A stretch of DNA of 64,000 nt from an uncultured Sulfitobacter sp. Its GTDB lineage: Bacteria; Pseudomonadota; Alphaproteobacteria; Rhodobacterales; Rhodobacteraceae. Below the pieces are notes generated by a model. It made no database searches and was not told the DNA's origin. It was given only the letters and a program-made list of their open reading frames with translations. The position numbers and the translations under genes were made by a program. The first letter of the stretch is position 1. Each line of letters opens with the position of its first letter. Shown piece after piece: positions 45,425-55,189 of the stretch. Where the stretch lies: the NCBI GenBank assembly GCA_937928635.1, contig CALFWM010000043.1, positions 1 to 64,000 of the forward strand, written 5' to 3'.

Positions 45425-45534
45425 CCACGTACCGCCTCTCACGTCACTTGCGTTTCTCTATCGTTCAGGCAGTGACCTCAACATTTCTTAGACATTTCCT
45501 ATGGCGGCGGAAGCAATACCTTACGCATCATGTT

Positions 45535-45580
45535 TCACCTAACGCGCCCAAAACCTTTGATTTCAGGGGGCGTTAGGTGA
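45535..45580 (-). repeat. CCTAAC/GTTAGG hairpin at the lon 3' end (copy 2)
   Basis: TCACCTAACGC (45535-45545) pairs perfectly with GCGTTAGGTGA (45570-45580); inside, CCCAAAACC (45547-45555) pairs with GATTTCAGG (45559-45567) using wobble pairs on the minus strand, around the same three-base loop as copy 1. It lies 22 bp after the lon stop codon. Confidence 0.7.
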
Positions 45581-45602
45581 GTCAGGCTTTTCCCATGATG
45601 CT

Positions 45603-48014
45603 CTAGTGTGCAGTTGCTGCGTCAACCGTGCCGGACTTGGCCGCCAGTGCAGCGGCTGCTGCCGCGTCTTCGGCCTCTTGATCCCATTCAATCGCCTCAG
45701 GTGCACTGGTCAGTGCATGTTCCAGCACTTCTGAAACATGGGTGACCGGTATGATGGTCAGCCCCTCTTTGACGTTGTCAGGGATTTCGGCCATGTCCTT
45801 CTCGTTTTCCTGTGGGATCAGCACCGTGGTGATTCCACCCCGCAAGGCCGCCAACAGTTTCTCTTTCAGGCCGCCAATGGGCATGGCATTGCCGCGCAGC
45901 GACACTTCACCGGTCATCGCAATATCCTTGCGCACCGGGATCTGCGTCAGCACCGACACGATAGACGTCACCATCGCCAAGCCGGCAGATGGCCCATCCT
46001 TTGGCGTTGCGCCATCGGGCACGTGCACATGGATGTCCAGGCTATCAAACTTGGTTGGCTTCACCCCGATCTTGGGCGAAATCGAACGGACATAGCTTGA
46101 AGCAGCATCAATACTTTCCTTCATCACGTCGCCCAGTTTACCGGTGGTTTTCATCCGGCCTTTCCCGGGCAGGCGCAACGCCTCGATCTGCAACAATTCA
46201 CCCCCGACGGAGGTATAGGCAAGGCCCGTCACCACGCCAATCTGGTCCTCCTTCTCGGCCAGACCGTAGCGGTGCTTTTTGACACCCAGAAAATCCTCAA
46301 GATTGTCGCCATCAACAGTGATGCTGTCAGCCTCTTTCTTGATGATCTTGGTCAAGGACTTGCGCGCAACCTTGGCGATCTCGCGCTCAAGGTTCCGAAC
46401 ACCAGCCTCGCGGGTGTAATAGCGGATGATCCCGGTCAACGCCGAATCTTCAATCGAAAATTCTTTGCCCTTCAGACCATGGTTCTTGACCTGTTTTTCC
46501 ACCAGATGCTGGCGCGCGATCTCGCGTTTCTCATCCTCGGTATAGCCGGACAGCGGAATGATCTCCATACGGTCCAGCAATGGGCCGGGCATGTTATAGC
46601 TGTTGGAGGTGGTTAGGAACATCACGTTGCTGAGGTCATATTCGACCTCAAGATAGTGATCCACAAAGGTGGAGTTCTGCTCAGGGTCCAGCACCTCAAG
46701 CATCGCTGACGCCGGATCACCACGGAAATCCTGACCCATCTTGTCGATTTCATCGAGCAAGATCAGCGGATTGGTGGTTTTCGCCTTTTTCAGCGCCTGA
46801 ATGATCTTACCGGGCATGGACCCGATATAGGTCCGCCGGTGACCGCGAATTTCGCTTTCATCGCGCACGCCGCCAAGGGAGATGCGGATAAACTCACGCC
46901 CCGTCGCCTTGGCTACAGATTTCCCAAGCGAGGTTTTACCCACACCGGGGGGGCCGACCAAACACATGATCGGGCCTTTCATCTTGGCCGAACGTTGCTG
47001 CACGGCAAGGTATTCAACAATACGTTCCTTGACCTTATCCAACCCGTAGTGGTCGTTGTCCAAAATCTCCTGGGCGCGCCCAAGGTCCTTTTTCACACGG
47101 GTTTTCTTGCCCCAGGGAATGGACAACATCCAGTCAAGGTAGTTGCGCACAACTGTGGCTTCTGCGGACATTGGGCTCATGTTCTTGAGCTTTTTGACCT
47201 CGGCATCCGCCTTTTCCTTGGCTTCCCTGCTCAGCTTGGTCTCAGCGATCTTTTCCTCAAGTTCGACAACTTCGTTCTTGCCGTCCTCGCCATCGCCCAG
47301 CTCATGCTGGATCGCTTTCATCTGTTCGTTCAGGTAATACTCGCGCTGGGTCCGCTCCATCTGGGACTTCACGCGGGTTTTGATTTTCTTTTCAACCTGC
47401 AACACGGACATTTCGCCCTGCATCAGGCCATAAACCTTTTCCAGCCGCTCACTGACGGAAAGCGTTTCCAACAGATCCTGCTTTTGCTCCACCTCAATGC
47501 CAAGATGCCCCGCCACAAGATCAGCCAGACGTGCCGCCTCGGTGGTTTCGCCAACCGCGCTCAGCGCCTCGTCGGGGACGTTTTTCTTGACCTTGGCATA
47601 GCGTTCAAACTCATCCGCGACGGTTTTCAGCAGGGCATGGGTCGTGGCCTCATCGCCGGGCATCTCGGTCAGATATTCCGCGCGCGCCTCAAAAAAGTTC
47701 TCATTCTCGATATATTCGGTGATGCGCACGCGCGCCTGCCCCTCAACCAACACCTTTACGGTGCCGTCTGGCAGTTTCAGCAGTTGCAGCACATTGGCCA
47801 GCACGCCCGCCTTGAAAATACCGCTCGCTTCGGGGTCGTCCTCACCCGGGTCGATCTGGCTCGACAGCAGGATCTGCTTGTCGTCCGCCATCACTTCTTC
47901 CAGCGCGCGTACTGACTTTTCGCGGCCAACAAACAGCGGCACAATCATATGGGGAAACACCACAATATCGCGCAGCGGCAAGACCGGGTAAGACGCGTTC
48001 AAGGGTTCTAGCAT
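45603..48014 (-). CDS. lon: ATP-dependent protease Lon
   Basis: An 803-residue AAA+ serine protease that degrades misfolded and regulatory proteins. The N-terminal substrate domain begins YPVLPLRDIVVFPHMIVPLF; the AAA+ module has Walker A GPPGVGKTSLGKSVA and Walker B LILLDEIDKM; the protease domain has the catalytic Ser in DGPSAGLAM and the Lys about 43 residues later. ATG 48014 (MLEPLNAS) follows AAGGAATTGAGC; an in-frame TTG at 48020 is less likely. The 3' end carries the hairpin family described separately. Confidence 0.97.
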   Translation of the reverse strand: MLEPLNASYPVLPLRDIVVFPHMIVPLFVGREKSVRALEEVMADDKQILLSSQIDPGEDDPEASGIFKAGVLANVLQLLKLPDGTVKVLVEGQARVRITEYIENENFFEARAEYLTEMPGDEATTHALLKTVADEFERYAKVKKNVPDEALSAVGETTEAARLADLVAGHLGIEVEQKQDLLETLSVSERLEKVYGLMQGEMSVLQVEKKIKTRVKSQMERTQREYYLNEQMKAIQHELGDGEDGKNEVVELEEKIAETKLSREAKEKADAEVKKLKNMSPMSAEATVVRNYLDWMLSIPWGKKTRVKKDLGRAQEILDNDHYGLDKVKERIVEYLAVQQRSAKMKGPIMCLVGPPGVGKTSLGKSVAKATGREFIRISLGGVRDESEIRGHRRTYIGSMPGKIIQALKKAKTTNPLILLDEIDKMGQDFRGDPASAMLEVLDPEQNSTFVDHYLEVEYDLSNVMFLTTSNSYNMPGPLLDRMEIIPLSGYTEDEKREIARQHLVEKQVKNHGLKGKEFSIEDSALTGIIRYYTREAGVRNLEREIAKVARKSLTKIIKKEADSITVDGDNLEDFLGVKKHRYGLAEKEDQIGVVTGLAYTSVGGELLQIEALRLPGKGRMKTTGKLGDVMKESIDAASSYVRSISPKIGVKPTKFDSLDIHVHVPDGATPKDGPSAGLAMVTSIVSVLTQIPVRKDIAMTGEVSLRGNAMPIGGLKEKLLAALRGGITTVLIPQENEKDMAEIPDNVKEGLTIIPVTHVSEVLEHALTSAPEAIEWDQEAEDAAAAAALAAKSGTVDAATAH

Positions 48015-48483
48015 GCTCAATTCCTTGTTCTAGCAAGACGATCTCGGCCCCTGTTTCAGGCAGCCACCGCCGTCTCCTTTTCTGGATAAGGTATGTGTGC
48101 ACCCGACCCGCCTGTTTCAATGCCTCTTTTCAAGGCTTGCGCGCATCATCGCGTCTTCGCCACGGATACGCAACATCGCTTTTCAACGCCTTTTAGCCAA
48201 ATTAAACCGCGCAACGGCAGCTATGCAGGCCAGTATAGCCCTAAAAAGGGGGTGTTGCGCGCATGGATGCAGAAAAACACTGTTTAGCATTTGGCACCTC
48301 TCCCAACGTCCACCCCATTTGAACGAAATAACGCGTGGGCACGTGGGATAGTTCCACAGGGGATTTGCAAAGCCTGCCACGTGATTCTATCCGCTCAGGC
48401 GATGGTTTCCTGCAAGGGCCAACGTGCATATCACACCAGATTTAGCCGCTTACTCTCCTGACAACGGCGACACCTCTGCTGCA
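48015..48483. other. Intergenic region upstream of lon
   Basis: About 470 bp with no convincing gene or tRNA. On the minus strand GCCTTGAAAAGAGGCATTGA near 48140-48120, followed by CACATACC near 48093, loosely resembles a heat-shock (RpoH) promoter for lon; the spacing is not ideal. The tgt gene ends at the other side. Confidence 0.35.
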
Positions 48484-49611
48484 TTACAGCGGTTCGACAT
48501 CACCCTGCGCGCGCCCCTCGTGAAAGGCCACCTGCCAGGATGCAAACCTGCCCAAACCAATCGCCGTGCGCATGTCCGCCATTAAATCCTGATAATACTG
48601 CAAATTGTGCCAGGTCAGCAGCATGGAACTGATGATTTCCTGACTGCGAAACACATGGTGCAGATAGGCACGCGAATAGTTTTGACAGGCCGGGCAACCA
48701 CAGTTCTCGTCCAAGGGACGTGGATCATTCTGATGCCGCGCATTCTTGATGTTCAGCACACCCATGCGCGTAAACACCTGTCCCGTACGCCCGGAGCGCG
48801 ACGGCAGCACACAGTCCATCATATCAATGCCCCGCGCCACGGCCCCGACAATATCATCGGGCTTGCCCACCCCCATCAAATAGCGCGGCTTGTCCTCGGG
48901 CAGCTGATCGGCGGCAAAGTCGAGGCAGGTAAACATCGCCTCCTGCCCCTCGCCCACGGCCAGCCCGCCAACCGCATAGCCTTCAAACCCGATCTCCCTC
49001 AGAGCCTCGGCACTTTCTGCACGAAAGTCCTCCTCCAAGCCCCCCTGCTGAATGCCAAACAGCGCGTGCCCAGGGCGATCCCCAAAGGCATCGCGCGAGC
49101 ACTGCGCCCACCGCATCGACAGCCGCATACTCTGCGCAATCCGCGCGCGATCCGCGGGCAGCGCGGGGCATTCGTCAAAACACATCACAATATCCGAGCC
49201 AAGCAGCGCTTGAATTTCCATCGAGCGTTCCGGCGTAATCTCGTGTTTGGAGCCGTCAATGTGGCTTTTGAAGGTCACACCCTTTTCCGTCAGCTTGCGC
49301 AGATCGGCCAAGCTCATCACCTGAAACCCGCCAGAATCCGTCAGGATCGGCTTGTCCCAGTTCATGAACCGGTGCAGCCCCCCAAGCGCATTAATCCGCT
49401 CCGCTGTGGGCCGCAGCATCAGATGATAGGTGTTTCCCAACAAAATATCGGCCCCTGTGGAGGCCACGCTCTCGGGCATCATCGCCTTGACGGTGGCCGC
49501 CGTGCCCACTGGCATAAACGCAGGTGTGCGGATCTCTCCGCGCGGCGTGGAGATCACCCCAGTGCGGGCCTTGCCGTCATGCCCTTGCAAATGAAACGAA
49601 AAATCATCCAT
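48484..49611 (-). CDS. tgt: tRNA-guanine(34) transglycosylase
   Basis: A 375-residue enzyme that exchanges guanine for a queuosine precursor at the wobble position of tRNAs for Asp, Asn, His and Tyr. The nucleophile and base-pocket motifs are in [20 protein letters not shown] and [13 protein letters not shown]; the zinc site is CGCPAC with a downstream Cys/His. ATG 49611 follows AAGGACGC; a GTG one codon upstream is in frame. Confidence 0.95.
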   Translation of the reverse strand: MDDFSFHLQGHDGKARTGVISTPRGEIRTPAFMPVGTAATVKAMMPESVASTGADILLGNTYHLMLRPTAERINALGGLHRFMNWDKPILTDSGGFQVMSLADLRKLTEKGVTFKSHIDGSKHEITPERSMEIQALLGSDIVMCFDECPALPADRARIAQSMRLSMRWAQCSRDAFGDRPGHALFGIQQGGLEEDFRAESAEALREIGFEGYAVGGLAVGEGQEAMFTCLDFAADQLPEDKPRYLMGVGKPDDIVGAVARGIDMMDCVLPSRSGRTGQVFTRMGVLNIKNARHQNDPRPLDENCGCPACQNYSRAYLHHVFRSQEIISSMLLTWHNLQYYQDLMADMRTAIGLGRFASWQVAFHEGRAQGDVEPL

Positions 49612-49723
49612 CACTGCGTCCTTATCCGGTGCCTAGCGGCGATAAACCAATCCCGCTAAACTTGCAAACGGCCCTCAAAATCCCCACATATAGGGCAATC
49701 AAAAACACAGAGGGACATACATA

Positions 49724-50617
49724 GTGGACTTAGAACAAATCATCTTGGACGCGTTTGAAAACAACCTCGTCTACCTGCTGATCGCAGCAATCGTGGTTAT
49801 CGCGATCCTGAAAGGGGTCAAGTTCGTGCCGCAGTCGGAACAGCATGTGGTGGAACGTTTCGGCCGTCTGCGCTCCGTCTTGGGACCAGGACCAAATTTC
49901 ATCGTGCCGTTTTTTGACAAGGTCGCGCACAAGATCTCCATTCTGGAGCGTCAGCTTCCCACCGCCAGCCAAGATGCGATCACACGCGACAACGTGCTGG
50001 TGCAGGTCGATACCTCCGTGTTCTACCGCATCACCGAGCCGGAAAAGACCGTCTATCGCATCCGTGATGTGGATTCTGCGATCTCCACCACGGTGGCCGG
50101 TATCGTGCGCGCAGAAATTGGTAAAATGGATCTGGACGAAGTACAGGCCAACCGCTCTGCCCTGATCACCACAATCAAGGCAACGGTGGAAGATGCGGTC
50201 GACAACTGGGGGATCGAAGTCACCCGGGCTGAAATCCTCGACGTGAACCTCGATCAAGCGACGCGCAACGCGATGATGCAGCAGCTCAACGCCGAAAGGG
50301 CACGCCGCGCGCAGGTGACAGAGGCCGAAGGCTCTAAGCGGGCTGTGGAACTCTCAGCGGATGCGGAACTCTATGCCTCCGAGCAAACCGCCAAAGCGCG
50401 CCGCGTGCTGGCCGACGCCGAAGCCTACGCCACCCAAGTGGTCGCCACGGCGATCAACGAAAACGGACTGGAAGCGGCGCAATATCAGATTGCCCTCAAA
50501 CAGGTCGAAGCCGTGGGCAAGATGAGCGCTGGTGACGGCAATCAGACCATCGTGGTGCCCTCTGAAACGCTGGCCGCCTTTGGAGATGCGTTTAAACTGC
50601 TGAAAGGACGTGGCTGA
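49724..50617 (+). CDS. SPFH/Band-7 (stomatin/QmcA-like) membrane protein
   Basis: A 297-residue protein with one N-terminal membrane segment (LVYLLIAAIVVIAILKGVKF), then the SPFH core (VPQSEQHVVERFGRLRSVLG, QVDTSVFYRITEP, AISTTVAGIVRAEIGKMDLD) and a helical C-terminal region rich in Ala and Glu. Such proteins form large ring assemblies in lipid microdomains and often control FtsH-type proteases. It starts at GTG after AGAGGGA. The NfeD partner follows in a one-base overlap. Confidence 0.9.
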   Translation: MDLEQIILDAFENNLVYLLIAAIVVIAILKGVKFVPQSEQHVVERFGRLRSVLGPGPNFIVPFFDKVAHKISILERQLPTASQDAITRDNVLVQVDTSVFYRITEPEKTVYRIRDVDSAISTTVAGIVRAEIGKMDLDEVQANRSALITTIKATVEDAVDNWGIEVTRAEILDVNLDQATRNAMMQQLNAERARRAQVTEAEGSKRAVELSADAELYASEQTAKARRVLADAEAYATQVVATAINENGLEAAQYQIALKQVEAVGKMSAGDGNQTIVVPSETLAAFGDAFKLLKGRG

Positions 50618-50892
50618 TGGAACACTATCTTACCTTATGGTGGGTCTGGGTCTGTGTGGCCCTGGCCGTGGGTATTCTGGAGCTTTTGGCACCGGGCTAT
50701 ATCTTCCTCGGATTTGCGCTTGGCGCATTTGCCATGGCGGGGGTTGTGAGCGTCACGACGCTGGGCTCCACACCTGCAACTTTGGCGCTCTTTGCGGTGC
50801 TCTCCCTTGTGGGGTGGATCGTGTTGCGGGTGGCCTTTCGCCGCCAATCCAGCGGCGCGCGCATCGTGACCGAAGACATCAACGAAAACTAG
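50617..50892 (+). CDS. NfeD-like membrane protein (short form)
   Basis: A 91-residue protein with three hydrophobic segments (WWVWVCVALAVGILELLAPG, FLGFALGAFAMAGVVSV, a third at LALFAVLSLVGWIVLRV). It lacks the soluble OB-fold domain of long NfeD proteins. ATG overlaps the SPFH stop (TGATG). SPFH/NfeD gene pairs are widely conserved and the products interact. Confidence 0.88.
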   Translation: MEHYLTLWWVWVCVALAVGILELLAPGYIFLGFALGAFAMAGVVSVTTLGSTPATLALFAVLSLVGWIVLRVAFRRQSSGARIVTEDINEN

Positions 50893-50927
50893 GGTCAGGC
50901 CCCTAACACACTGCGCCTAAACAATTT

Positions 50928-50957
50928 TGTCCTTCTTCGCCTTTGCGGGGAAGGACA
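50928..50957 (+). terminator. Hairpin after the NfeD-like gene
   Basis: TGTCCTTC (50928-50935) pairs with GAAGGACA (50950-50957), followed a few bases later by GTTTTT. It is probably the end of the SPFH/NfeD transcript. Confidence 0.55.
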
Positions 50958-51032
50958 GCATGTTTTTCCCGTTGGGACCAAAGCTGCGGCTATGGATACT
51001 GCCCCCAGTTAAAACACTGAGTGGGACGGTTC

Positions 51033-51737
51033 ATGAAACTTTATATTGCCGAAGCAATCGGCACCTTCGTTTTGGTCTTCTTCGGCGTGGGGTCTGCCGT
51101 GCTTGCAGGGGGCGGCATCGGGATCGCTGACAGCATTTCCATCACCGGCATCAGCTTTGCCTTTGGCATCGCGGTCGTCGCCATGGCCTATTCAATTGGC
51201 CAGATATCCGGCGCACATCTGAACCCTGCGGTGTCCATGGGCGCCCTTGTGGCGGGCCGCATCACCCCGGGTGACTTTGTGGGCTACGCGATTTTCCAGA
51301 CCATTGGAGCGATCATCGCGGCGGGTGTCATCTTTGTGATGGCCACAAACTCTGCCGGTGGGTACGACATTGCCAGCAACGGTCTGGGTCAAAACGGCTG
51401 GGGCACGGATTATGGCGGCGAGTTTTTTATGATCTCCGCCTTCCTGTTTGAAGTCATCGCAACTGCGGTCTTTCTCGTGGTGATCCTTGGTGTGACGTCT
51501 GAAAACGGCAGTGCCACGATGGCCGGTCTGGTCATTGGTCTGACACTTGTGATGATCCACCTGGTGGGCATCACCGTGACAGGCACCTCTGTGAACCCGG
51601 CGCGCTCTGTCGGACCTGCCCTGTTTGCGGGTGGCACCGCACTGAGCCAACTCTGGCTTTTCATCATAGCACCCTTATTGGGTGGCGCTATTGGCGGCCT
51701 TTTGCATAAGGCACGTATCACGGGAGCAGCTGACTGA
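51033..51737 (+). CDS. aqpZ: Aquaporin (MIP family), AqpZ-like
   Basis: A 234-residue six-helix channel with both NPA boxes: SGAHLNPAVS and GTSVNPARSVGPA. The second box is followed by Arg, and the selectivity filter looks like a water channel (AqpZ) rather than a glycerol facilitator (GlpF is longer). ATG 51033 (MKLYIAEAIGT) is preferred over GTG 51021. Confidence 0.92.
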   Translation: MKLYIAEAIGTFVLVFFGVGSAVLAGGGIGIADSISITGISFAFGIAVVAMAYSIGQISGAHLNPAVSMGALVAGRITPGDFVGYAIFQTIGAIIAAGVIFVMATNSAGGYDIASNGLGQNGWGTDYGGEFFMISAFLFEVIATAVFLVVILGVTSENGSATMAGLVIGLTLVMIHLVGITVTGTSVNPARSVGPALFAGGTALSQLWLFIIAPLLGGAIGGLLHKARITGAAD

Positions 51738-52064
51738 GGTGAAATCGCGGTGGGCCTGGAAGACGGACCCCGGACCCAAAGCACAATCGGATATCCTCCT
51801 GATCCAACCCGGCCTGGTTTGAAACCACAGTTTTCACCGGACCGGATTGCGATGACACCCAGCGTGGGATCGAAAGGTGCTTTACTTTTCCGGGCCGAGG
51901 CCACCGCGCCCTTTCTCTGCAAGATCAGCGCCTTATGCCGGCCGCCAGGAAAGGCTCTTCCCATTTGGGGAGGGCCTTTTTCATGGCCCCGTGGCACCCC
52001 TTGCGCCCCTTGGCACTGGCCGCAGTGGCTGCTAATCCAAGGGCTTGCAACCAGAGAGGGCACC
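51738..52064 (+). other. Structured intergenic region upstream of rimK with an internal terminator
   Basis: About 330 bp with no convincing coding sequence, although the rimK frame stays open through it. AAGGCTCTTCCC and GGGGAGGGCCTT (51949-51982 region) form a hairpin followed by five T, a likely terminator about 80 bp before rimK. It may end a small RNA or the aquaporin transcript, or act as an attenuator. No known riboswitch was recognised. Confidence 0.5.
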
Positions 52065-53447
52065 ATGGACAAGCTGACATTCGGCTGGGAGGAATGGGTG
52101 GCACTGCCCGATCTGGGCCTGCCCGCGATCAAGGCCAAGGTAGATACCGGCGCGCGCACCTCTGCGCTGCATGCCCATGACATCGAAACCTTTGGCCCGG
52201 CGGCCAAACCCAAGGTGCGGTTCAACGTACACCCCATTCCGGGGCGACGGGATATTTCGATCACCTGTTCGGCCCCGCTGGTGGACCGGCGCGAGGTGAC
52301 CTCCTCCAATGGCGAGACAGAAACCCGATTTGTTGTCTCCACCACGCTGGATGTGGGTGGGCAAAGCTGGCCCATCGACATCACCCTGACCAACCGCGAC
52401 GGCATGACCAGCCGGATGCTGCTGGGCCGCTCTGCTTTGGGCGATCACATTTCCATCACCCCGACTGAAAAGCGCCTGCAACCGGAACTCAGCTATGACG
52501 TCTATCACACCGCCACCCTGCGTCAGTCTGCCCCCAAACGCGCCTTGCGCATTGCTGTGCTCAGCCGGGAGGCAAACTATTCTACCGGGCGTCTTGTTGA
52601 GGTGGGTGAGGCGCGCGGGCATACGGTTGAAGTGATCAACACAACCCGTTGTTATATGGCGATAAACGCGCTTGCGCCTGAGGTGCATTACGATGGCAAA
52701 CGCCTGCCGCGCTATGATGCTGTTATCCCCCGCATCGGGGCCTCTGTCACCACCTATGGCTGCGCTGTGATCCGCCAGTTTGAGACCCTTGGCACCTATT
52801 GCGTGAACGGCTCCGCCGGTATCCTGTCCAGCCGCGACAAGCTGCATGCCCATCAGGTGCTGGCGGGCAAACACATCGGCATGCCCACAACCGCTTTTGC
52901 CGCCTCGCCCAAGGACACCTCCAACCTGATGGGCCTTGTGGGCACCGCGCCGCTGATCGTGAAACTGCTGGAAAGCACCCAGGGCAAAGGCGTGGTGCTG
53001 GCCGAGACCAAAAAGGCGGCTGAATCCGTGATTGACGCCTTTCGCGGGCTCAAGGCGAACTTTCTGGTACAGGATTTTGTGAAAGAGGCCGCTGGCGAAG
53101 ACATCCGCTGTCTTGTGGTTGCGGGCAAGGTGATTGCCTCCATGAAACGCACAGGCGCGGATGGTGATTTCCGCTCCAACCTGCACCGGGGCGGCACTGC
53201 CAAGGTTGTCCGCATCACCAAGGAAGAACGCGACACCGCCGTGCGTGCCGCGCGTGCCTTTGGGCTGGGCATGGCGGGGGTTGACCTGCTGCGCTCCACC
53301 GATGGGCCCAAGGTGCTGGAGGTCAATTCCTCCCCCGGTTTTGAAGGCATCGAAAAGGCCAGCGGCAAGGATATTGTTGGCAAGCTCTACGATGAGATTG
53401 AGCTGCGGGTGAAACCACGCCCGGGGCGCAAGCGCCGGGGTGATTAA
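52065..53447 (+). CDS. rimK: RimK-type ATP-grasp ligase fused to a retropepsin-like domain
   Basis: A 460-residue fusion. Residues 1-145 are a retropepsin-like domain (RimK-associated zinc-protease/DUF family) with the aspartic-protease motif [12 protein letters not shown] at 26-37 and a later MLLGRSAL. The rest is a RimK-like ATP-grasp enzyme ([65 protein letters not shown]) that adds Glu residues to a protein such as ribosomal S6. The two domains are separate neighbouring genes in many bacteria. It overlaps the convergent DUF3095 gene by 4 bp. Confidence 0.88.
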   Translation: MDKLTFGWEEWVALPDLGLPAIKAKVDTGARTSALHAHDIETFGPAAKPKVRFNVHPIPGRRDISITCSAPLVDRREVTSSNGETETRFVVSTTLDVGGQSWPIDITLTNRDGMTSRMLLGRSALGDHISITPTEKRLQPELSYDVYHTATLRQSAPKRALRIAVLSREANYSTGRLVEVGEARGHTVEVINTTRCYMAINALAPEVHYDGKRLPRYDAVIPRIGASVTTYGCAVIRQFETLGTYCVNGSAGILSSRDKLHAHQVLAGKHIGMPTTAFAASPKDTSNLMGLVGTAPLIVKLLESTQGKGVVLAETKKAAESVIDAFRGLKANFLVQDFVKEAAGEDIRCLVVAGKVIASMKRTGADGDFRSNLHRGGTAKVVRITKEERDTAVRAARAFGLGMAGVDLLRSTDGPKVLEVNSSPGFEGIEKASGKDIVGKLYDEIELRVKPRPGRKRRGD

Positions 53448-54616
53448 TCGCTGCCCCTTGAGTGCGCGTCGTTCTTGAGGGCCTGTGCGGCGGTGGTGTA
53501 TCCGCCATCCGCGCCGTCAATGAAATGCACGTGATCATCGGTCAGGATTGAGGGCACAATGCAGGTCATCATCGCCTCGCTCTGGGTGTGCATGCCATAG
53601 CGCAGGATGCCATTGCCCGCGGCCTGATCCAGCAGGGCGCGCAGGGCGGCTTCTGTCTTGGGATCACAATCCAGCGTCATCTTCAGCCCGTCATCGAATT
53701 TGCGATAATCGGCGTTGCGCCCGACCATCCGGCGATACCGGCGTGCGTCAAACCCGCCGATCCTGAGACCTGTTTTGATCAGCACCCAGGCCACAAGGCT
53801 CTCAAACAGCGCTTTGCGCCGCGCGGCCCCAAGCGTGCCTTTTCCCCGTTGCGCATGGGCCTCCAGCCTGGCGCCTGCGGGGGGCCAGCGCACGCCGGGC
53901 CCGTCGGCCTCCGCCGGGTGCCCTGCCCCGTCCAGCCCGGACGCCAGGGTCACTACCTCATGCGCCACCTGCGAAAACGCCGCATCTGCAACCGCGTCGG
54001 TCGGCTCCACCACCAGCGACAGGATCACCCCATGGCGGCTGGGCATATGGCTCCACCGGCAGGACAGGCCCGTCAGATCAGGCGCGCTGCCCGCTGCGGC
54101 CTCCGGCAGGGTGTGTGCCCCCGCCTTCATCTCTGCCTCTGCCCAGTTGACCCCGCCACCCGCAAACATCGCATAATCCACCTCGCGATTGGCCCGAAAC
54201 CGCGCAATCGTCACATCAAACCCGGCGGCACGCACCTGCGCCACGGGCGTCATGCCGACGCGCAGGCTGATGTCAAACTCCTCCCGCGCCCAGACCCGAA
54301 CAGCCGCAAGCGCTTGTTCTGCATTGTTTTTCCACGCTGGCGGCACAGCAAAACTCGCGCCATCCCCGCCAAACACAAAAGGAAAGGCCGCCCCGCCATG
54401 GGCGTTGATCTGCGCTGAAATCACCGCCGCCCCGACCATATTGACGGTCTTGTAGCGCCCCTGCGCCACAGCCTTGGTGGACCCGACAATATCAGAGGTG
54501 CACACCCACCAGTCAGACGGCAACGCGGTATAATGGGCGGCGTCAGACACCATGGCAAAATCGTCAAAGACCGGCACGCTGGCATAAAACGAGGAAGGAT
54601 CAGCGGAAACTGTCAT
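53444..54616 (-). CDS. DUF3095 protein with a cyclase-like N-terminal domain
   Basis: A 390-residue cytosolic protein of the DUF3095 family. The N-terminal half reads like a degenerate class III nucleotidyl cyclase: [20 protein letters not shown] at the first metal-Asp position and [15 protein letters not shown] at the second. The C-terminal half contains FGxxR-like helices with no assigned function. Cyclase activity is not established for this family. ATG 54616 (MTVSADP) was chosen; a longer open frame to 54808 overlaps the divergent sufT-like gene. Confidence 0.75.
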   Translation of the reverse strand: MTVSADPSSFYASVPVFDDFAMVSDAAHYTALPSDWWVCTSDIVGSTKAVAQGRYKTVNMVGAAVISAQINAHGGAAFPFVFGGDGASFAVPPAWKNNAEQALAAVRVWAREEFDISLRVGMTPVAQVRAAGFDVTIARFRANREVDYAMFAGGGVNWAEAEMKAGAHTLPEAAAGSAPDLTGLSCRWSHMPSRHGVILSLVVEPTDAVADAAFSQVAHEVVTLASGLDGAGHPAEADGPGVRWPPAGARLEAHAQRGKGTLGAARRKALFESLVAWVLIKTGLRIGGFDARRYRRMVGRNADYRKFDDGLKMTLDCDPKTEAALRALLDQAAGNGILRYGMHTQSEAMMTCIVPSILTDDHVHFIDGADGGYTTAAQALKNDAHSRGSD

Positions 54617-54736
54617 CGCTTCGGATGCTACGTCCTTTGGCACCCAAAGACCAGCACACAACCGATTGGCCGCCCGCTCTTTACGCAGCACGGCCCTATC
54701 CCTATATAAACACTCAGGAACAACGCCGAGGCCCCA

Positions 54737-55099
54737 ATGACTGACCCGCAGCAACCGCTCGAAGGCACACCGCTGATCAAGCCTTCCACAACAGACCATC
54801 CCCTGCACGAGGCGGTCGTAGAGGCGTGCCGCTCCGTCTATGACCCGGAAATTCCGGTCAACATTTTTGAACTGGGCCTTATCTACACCATTGATATCAA
54901 TGCGGAAAATGAGGTGAACATTCTGATGTCCCTCACCGCACCAGGCTGCCCTGTGGCGGGCGAAATGCCGGGCTGGGTGGCTGATGCCGTTGAACCCTTG
55001 CCGGGCGTCAAACAGGTTGACGTGCAGCTGGTCTGGGAGCCGCCCTGGGGCATGGAAATGATGTCCGATGAAGCCCGCCTTGAACTTGGCTTCATGTAA
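54737..55099 (+). CDS. sufT: MIP18/DUF59 family Fe-S assembly protein, SufT-like
   Basis: A 120-residue protein with the DUF59 pattern: VYDPEIPVNIFELGLIYTID and the conserved Cys in SLTAPGCPVAGEM, ending PPWGMEMMSDEARLELGFM. SufT proteins help mature Fe-S enzymes. It is followed by an IscA-type gene, which supports that role. No other suf genes are in the window. Confidence 0.88.
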   Translation: MTDPQQPLEGTPLIKPSTTDHPLHEAVVEACRSVYDPEIPVNIFELGLIYTIDINAENEVNILMSLTAPGCPVAGEMPGWVADAVEPLPGVKQVDVQLVWEPPWGMEMMSDEARLELGFM

Positions 55100-55189
55100 A
55101 CCGGCCGCGCGCTGACACGGGCCGGCCTAACACGGCTCTTGAGAACACCGTCCCGACCCCATATATTTGTGCCAAAGGAGACCCCCCTC

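Noticed and set aside
51750..52064. Open frame upstream of and continuous with rimK
   Set aside because: Composition is unlike a protein (many Pro, Trp and Gly without pattern), it contains a terminator hairpin, and the conserved retropepsin-like domain starts at 52065.
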